From JBOFEH01 sp051650265 (GTDB lineage: Bacteria > Bacillota > Clostridia > Lachnospirales > Cellulosilyticaceae), in assembly GCA_051650265.1 (NCBI GenBank), contig JBOFIR010000016.1:1-46129 (forward strand): DNA of 46,129 nt. Reading direction: 5' to 3'. This document shows, piece after piece, positions 42,319-46,129 of this stretch; position 1 is the first letter of the stretch; each line of letters begins with the position of its first letter. Below the pieces are notes generated by a model. The model saw only the letters and a program-made list of their open reading frames with translations, was not told where the DNA came from and made no database searches. The position numbers were made by a program, and so were the translations under genes.

Positions 42319-43566
42319 ATGGATTTTTTAAAAAACAACAAAAAAATAGCACTCTACATGATCATCCTTGCACTAACAGCTCTTGCACTTGGACTCAGTG
42401 ATGCTATTTTCTCCAACTATTTCAAAGAAGTTTATGATATCTCAGCCTTCCAACGTGGTCTGATCGAATTCCCACGTGAACTACCCGGTGTGCTTTGTAT
42501 CGTATTAATCTCTAGCCTTTCCTTTTTGGGTGATCTCAGAATGGCAATGATCGCTCAAGTCCTCAGCATCATTGGCATTCTCATCTTAGGTGTGATCACC
42601 CCACCTTTTGCCGTAATGCTGATCTTCCTTTTTATCAATTCTCTCGGCATGCATCTCTTCTTTCCTCTCCAAGACGGCATTGGTATGGCTCTTATAGGTG
42701 AGGAAAAAATAGGAAAGCGCATGGGCCAGTTCAAAGGCATAAGTACAGCTTTTACCATGATCGCAAGTATCATGGTCTTTGCAGGATTCCGCTCAGAATT
42801 CTTTAGTTTTACCACTGCTACAAAGCTACCTTTCCTTATAAGCGGCATATGCCTTGTAATTGTATTGATCCTCTTTATCTTGCTACAACAACTCATACAT
42901 AACCCCATCAAAAAAGACCGTAAAGTCAAATGGATTTTCCGCAAAAAATACCAATACTACTATATCTTGGCGATTATGAATGGGGTTCAAAAACAGATCA
43001 TGATCGTTTATGGCCCTTGGGTACTAATTGATCTATTAGGCAAGCGTGCAGATACTTTAGCAATTATTAGTATAGTAGGTTCTTTTATTGGCATCTTCTT
43101 TATTCCTGCACTGGGACGCTGGATTGACCGCTTTGGTATCAAAAAGATGCTTTATCTGGATGCACTCTCTTTCATCGTTGTGTATCTCCTCTATGGCATG
43201 CTTAGCGGCGGCTTTGCCACAGGGTATCTCCCAACCATTGGTCTCCCCGTAGCACTTACCCTTGGGCTGCTTATCATTGATAAAATGTCCATGCAGATGG
43301 GAATTATTCGAACTGTCTACTTACGCTCTATTGCCATTGCCCCCGAAGATATTACGCCTACCTTATCACTAGGAATCAGTATGGACCATATCGTCTCTAT
43401 TGTTTGCGCCTCTATCGGAGGGGTGCTCTGGAGTGTTTGGGGACCACAGTATATCTTCTTCTTTGCTGCCGCTCTCTCTCTTGTCAATTTATTCGTTGCT
43501 ATCAAGGTACAACCGGAGAAAAGTGTCGCATCTTGTACAACAAACAAAAGTCCCCTACAGATGTAA
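42319..43566 (+). CDS. MFS transporter
   Basis: 415 residues, twelve transmembrane segments. An N-terminal DAIFSNYFKEVY, RGLIEFPRELPG, a central cytosolic loop rich in Lys/Arg (NPIKKDRKVKWIFRKK) and LGRWIDRFGIKKML in the second half (the A-like motif) fit the major facilitator fold. Substrate unknown. I chose ATG 42319 with AAGGG 8 nt upstream; the frame is open back to 42175, but the promoter at 42254-42282 lies inside that extension. It ends directly in a terminator. Confidence 0.9.
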   Translation: MDFLKNNKKIALYMIILALTALALGLSDAIFSNYFKEVYDISAFQRGLIEFPRELPGVLCIVLISSLSFLGDLRMAMIAQVLSIIGILILGVITPPFAVMLIFLFINSLGMHLFFPLQDGIGMALIGEEKIGKRMGQFKGISTAFTMIASIMVFAGFRSEFFSFTTATKLPFLISGICLVIVLILFILLQQLIHNPIKKDRKVKWIFRKKYQYYYILAIMNGVQKQIMIVYGPWVLIDLLGKRADTLAIISIVGSFIGIFFIPALGRWIDRFGIKKMLYLDALSFIVVYLLYGMLSGGFATGYLPTIGLPVALTLGLLIIDKMSMQMGIIRTVYLRSIAIAPEDITPTLSLGISMDHIVSIVCASIGGVLWSVWGPQYIFFFAAALSLVNLFVAIKVQPEKSVASCTTNKSPLQM

Positions 43567-43575
43567 GGGACTTTT
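43546..43575 (+). terminator. terminator overlapping the MFS stop codon
   Basis: Nine-bp stem AAAAGTCCC/GGGACTTTT followed by ATTTG. The left arm lies in the last codons of the transporter gene. Confidence 0.8.
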
Positions 43576-43644
43576 ATTTGTTATCGTAAACTATTCAAAA
43601 ATACGTTAATAAGACATCATTTTATACCTAGATATTCTTATTTA

Positions 43645-45687
43645 CTAGTTGACTTCCACTTCAAGTGCTTGCGTTGTTTTATTGCCAATATAATCCGTTA
43701 CGGTGATTGCTACATTGTACTTACCTGCTGTAGCTGTATCAAGCTCGGATAGATCTGCTTCTACTGTTTTCTTAAGATCCAGCCCATCCTTGTCTACCGC
43801 TACTTCAATAAAATCATTCCACTTAATTTCAGAGGTTTCCTCATCAAGTGCAAGTTTTCGCGCCTCTTCTTTGAAGATGATCGTTGGTGCCTCAGTATGA
43901 TCAATATCATAGATCACCATATTAACATTTGCTTTACCTTCATTACCTGATTTATCTTTAATGGTTCCAACAGTTCCCTTCTCATATAACCCCACTACAC
44001 CAAAATCTGTTGCTGAAACATCAATTGTTGCTGTTTCCATATCCAAATCACCATCTACGCCATCTGTAACTGATAAATACTCAGCCCATGCAATAGTTGA
44101 AGGATCTGTACCCACGGGGAATGCTGCGGTTTGTAAAGCCTTAAATTTAGGTGCGATATTATCTCTAATTTCATTAGACTGAACAATTGTTAGGATATTA
44201 TTGATATAGTCATCAAATACACCTTTTTGCATTTCAATCGCTACATCATACTGTGGTACACCATTATACCCATAGAATGAATCCCCTAAAAATGGCATAA
44301 ATTGCTTATAGTAGACATCCGTCAACTGACTATAGTCATTGATCTCAATATTATCGGCCATCCAGTTAAAGGTCTCTAATATATCTGCACCAACTACAGG
44401 ATGGAAAATATCTAGACCTAAGTCTGCCGCCATCGTTTCTGCTTTAAATCCTTTATAATCTAACGCAGTCTCTCCACCACACAGTTCCTTATAATATGTG
44501 CTATAATACACTGCATATGTCTTGAGTGCCAACTCTGTTTGCTCAGGAGATACCCCCTTGAGAACCCCTACACAGTCTGCTGCTGTTCCTGCTTGTTGAT
44601 AGCGTGGATCTCCTGCTGGAATAGCATCCGCTCTAGGAAATGGAACCATTCCGATAGATTCTCCACGCTCCGCAGCACCTTGCGCTGCATTTGGAATACG
44701 CCATCCCTCACTATTGGTAAATACTGTCTCTCCATTTTGGAAGTTAATACAATTGGCTACCCATCCTGGTTCAGCATTTCCCTCCTGCCAGAGCTGGCAA
44801 GTTAATAATCCCTTATCCATCAGCTTCTTTACATAGGCAACTGATTCCTTAGTCTCAGGTGTTGCAACCTGAAGTCCATCTTTTCCATAGATACTTGAAC
44901 CATTGGCATAGGTAGCCTGAAGAACTGCCTCTCTATAATCCGTCTGATAAGCTTCAATGCGTTTCTCCGGACGTACAGGTGCCTTACTATTCGCAAAATG
45001 TGCATCTATTTTGGCTAAATAGTCTTCAAATACACTCCAGGTCCACCTTCCATCCAAGAAAAGATCTGTAGGATAGACAGTCTCACCATCTACCTTTAAG
45101 GCATCAACCTGTTCGATATAATCAATGTTATAGATAAGTGGCCACCAAGGTGTAAATGTAATATTGGAGTTAACAAAAAAACGACTTCCCGCTACTTCAT
45201 CCCATAACATCCATTCATGCTCCCCTTCAAAGATATATGCATAGTCATCTAACGGTTGCAATACATTCTGTGTCAACACTGTTCCTTGGGAGCCTATCCA
45301 CATATAAACAAGGTCTGCAATAGGATCTCCTGCTAATACACTTTGTAAGAGTACCTCGTCTGGTCTGCCTGGATACTGAACAAACTGCAAATCTACATTG
45401 AGCTCGTCCATAACTGCTTGTAGTGCCTTTTCAGCAGCATGTAATTCATCTGCAGGTAGTGGTGATTCCCCTGTAACAGGATCCCTATACCTTGGATCAA
45501 CAATTCCTGGATTCCCCATAGTTACTATCTTTGGTGCCCCTTTCTCCTTACTCACACCCTCTTCTTGTTGCGTGTTTGCTGCTTGAACAGCCTCCTCGCT
45601 ACCTCCCTTTGTTCCACTTGTTGTACACCCTGCTAAAATCATTGGACATGCTAAAAGTAATGCCGATAGTTTTTTCCATCTTTTCAT
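43645..45687 (-). CDS. extracellular solute-binding lipoprotein with C-terminal Ig-like domains
   Basis: 680 residues. Lipoprotein signal: Lys-rich start, hydrophobic core, lipobox LAGC with Cys21. Then a Ser/Gly/Gln linker and a family-1 (sugar-type) solute-binding domain, about 50-545 (LQFVQYPGRPDEVLLQSVLAGDPIADLVYM, later FFVNSNITFTPWWP, VFTNSEGWRIP). The last 130 residues look like one or two Ig-like (DUF5011-type) domains (VTDGVDGDL, then AGKYNVAITVTDYIGNKT). Binding proteins of this family normally feed an ABC sugar importer, but no permease genes adjoin. AGGGGGAG lies about 8 nt before the ATG. The C-terminal extension is unusual for a soluble binding protein and may place the domain at the cell wall. 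Confidence 0.88.
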   Translation of the reverse strand: MKRWKKLSALLLACPMILAGCTTSGTKGGSEEAVQAANTQQEEGVSKEKGAPKIVTMGNPGIVDPRYRDPVTGESPLPADELHAAEKALQAVMDELNVDLQFVQYPGRPDEVLLQSVLAGDPIADLVYMWIGSQGTVLTQNVLQPLDDYAYIFEGEHEWMLWDEVAGSRFFVNSNITFTPWWPLIYNIDYIEQVDALKVDGETVYPTDLFLDGRWTWSVFEDYLAKIDAHFANSKAPVRPEKRIEAYQTDYREAVLQATYANGSSIYGKDGLQVATPETKESVAYVKKLMDKGLLTCQLWQEGNAEPGWVANCINFQNGETVFTNSEGWRIPNAAQGAAERGESIGMVPFPRADAIPAGDPRYQQAGTAADCVGVLKGVSPEQTELALKTYAVYYSTYYKELCGGETALDYKGFKAETMAADLGLDIFHPVVGADILETFNWMADNIEINDYSQLTDVYYKQFMPFLGDSFYGYNGVPQYDVAIEMQKGVFDDYINNILTIVQSNEIRDNIAPKFKALQTAAFPVGTDPSTIAWAEYLSVTDGVDGDLDMETATIDVSATDFGVVGLYEKGTVGTIKDKSGNEGKANVNMVIYDIDHTEAPTIIFKEEARKLALDEETSEIKWNDFIEVAVDKDGLDLKKTVEADLSELDTATAGKYNVAITVTDYIGNKTTQALEVEVN

Positions 45688-45783
45688 TTTACTTTCTCCC
45701 CCTAACGTGTCTTTTCACAATACTGAACAACCTATATAAAATTTTTACTAACCCTATAGTTTTTTTAACGCTCTACAACTTCT

Positions 45784-45798
45784 ATTTTTAGTAAAAAT
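45784..45798. promoter_or_regulatory. 15-bp palindrome in the lipoprotein leader
   Basis: ATTTTTA-G-TAAAAAT is a perfect palindrome. A related ATTTTTACTAA is at 45741-45751, inverted with respect to it. It could be an operator, but AT content makes chance possible. Confidence 0.35.
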
Positions 45799-45860
45799 GA
45801 TATATCCAACCACCTCACCCGTTGATCTTTCTATTACTATTTAATCTTTTGTTTGCATTT

Positions 45861-45889
45861 AGTATAGCTTACGTCATTAAAGTTGTAAA
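45861..45889 (-). promoter_or_regulatory. promoter of the solute-binding lipoprotein gene
   Basis: Minus strand: TTTACA (45884-45889), 17-bp spacer, TATACT (45861-45866). It implies a leader of about 165 nt. Confidence 0.72.
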
Positions 45890-45952
45890 TAAAATTAATA
45901 AAATTTAGATTTTTCGCATATTTTTTAGTAATTTTATTTTCCCTTTGAATTA

Positions 45953-45983
45953 AAAATAGCCAACCTCATCGGTTGGCTATTTT
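45953..45983 (-). terminator. terminator of the gene at the right edge
   Basis: Perfect 13-bp stem AAAATAGCCAACC/GGTTGGCTATTTT with a 5-nt loop. On the minus strand the T tract follows. Confidence 0.85.
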
Positions 45984-46014
45984 ACAGCACTAGGCATCAT
46001 GTGGTCTCACTTGC

Positions 46015-46129
46015 CTATCTCGTTACCAGTGAGCGCCCTGGTAGGCCTTCTGGTATTTCTAACCCAAGCAAGGTGAGCAGCGTTGGGAATTCATCCACCA
46101 ATCTTGCTGATGGGATCACTTGTGATGGC
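46015..46129 (-). CDS. C-terminal end of an alkaline phosphatase/sulfatase-superfamily protein, truncated by the window
   Basis: The last 37 codons before a TAG at 46015 read ...ARLVDEFPTLLTLLGLEIPEG, then LPGRSLVTR. The pattern 'D-x-x-PT-L-x-x-L-G-L/I-x-x-P-x-G-x-x-GRSL' is the usual C-terminal segment of sulfatases and related nucleotide pyrophosphatase/phosphodiesterases. The piece is too short to choose between them. No catalytic residue is visible. Its terminator lies 32 nt downstream. Confidence 0.6.
   Translation of the reverse strand, partial: PSQVIPSARLVDEFPTLLTLLGLEIPEGLPGRSLVTR

Larger units (their letters stand above)
45688..46014. other. 327-bp intergenic region with a promoter, inverted repeats and a terminator
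   Basis: No gene. It holds the promoter and about 165-nt leader of the solute-binding lipoprotein, AT-rich inverted repeats (45741-45751, 45784-45798) and the terminator at 45953-45983. Confidence 0.7.

Overview
The window looks like chromosomal DNA of a low-to-moderate GC Gram-positive anaerobe of the Clostridia (Bacillota), probably gut-associated. The reasons are strong AGGAGG-type ribosome binding sites (with some TTG/GTG starts), many U-tailed hairpin terminators, a lipobox lipoprotein, a BirA-controlled bioY, YitT, LacA-type and MNT/HEPN families, and gut-type enzymes (bile salt hydrolase, GH95 fucosidase, GH4). No rRNA, tRNA, CRISPR array, prophage or insertion sequence was seen. Most of the window reads as ordinary chromosome made of short, independently terminated transcription units, mostly on the minus strand.

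Layout. 1-3.6 kb: partial anion permease, DUF3137-like membrane protein, M42 aminopeptidase and a small unknown protein. 3.6-7.2 kb: FliB-like Cys-rich protein, then an AraC regulator divergent from a GH4 glycosidase. 7.2-9 kb: HEPN/MNT pair and a YitT membrane protein. 9.1-12.2 kb: a selenium operon (selD, yedF, cysteine desulfurase, DUF3343). 12.2-13.3 kb: bioY-DUF1284 behind a BirA operator. 13.4-18.9 kb: two convergent GH95-type genes around a DUF1835-like gene. 19-20.3 kb: sodium-dependent (NSS) transporter. 20.3-23.4 kb: a hairpin-rich spacer and an M6 metalloprotease carrying three DUF11 repeats.

23.6-28.3 kb: a heterodimeric ABC exporter with one degenerate ATP site and a bile salt hydrolase. 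28.4-34.2 kb: two ABC-2 transporter pairs, an alpha/beta hydrolase, a small membrane protein, a PLDc_N-like peptide and a TetR regulator. A consensus promoter with a 17-bp palindromic operator lies upstream of tetR, and a degenerate second copy lies before the ABC operon. 34.3-37.8 kb: DedA, pentapeptide-repeat protein, RlmI-like rRNA methyltransferase, a nitroreductase remnant and an orphan protein. 37.8-42.1 kb: TPR-GGDEF protein, MtaA/UroD-family protein, and an O-acetyltransferase translationally coupled to a DUF4037 nucleotidyltransferase. 42.2-46.1 kb: MFS transporter, sugar-type solute-binding lipoprotein with C-terminal Ig-like domains, and the 3' end of an alkaline-phosphatase/sulfatase-superfamily gene.

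No clearly new multi-gene system is demonstrated. The most interesting leads are the TetR/ABC-2 regulon with its two operator copies, the signal-less M6-DUF11 protein with a Cys-rich tail (possible spore-surface protein), the divergent GH95 paralogue with altered catalytic positions, and the related tandem hairpins at 20.45-20.53 kb.
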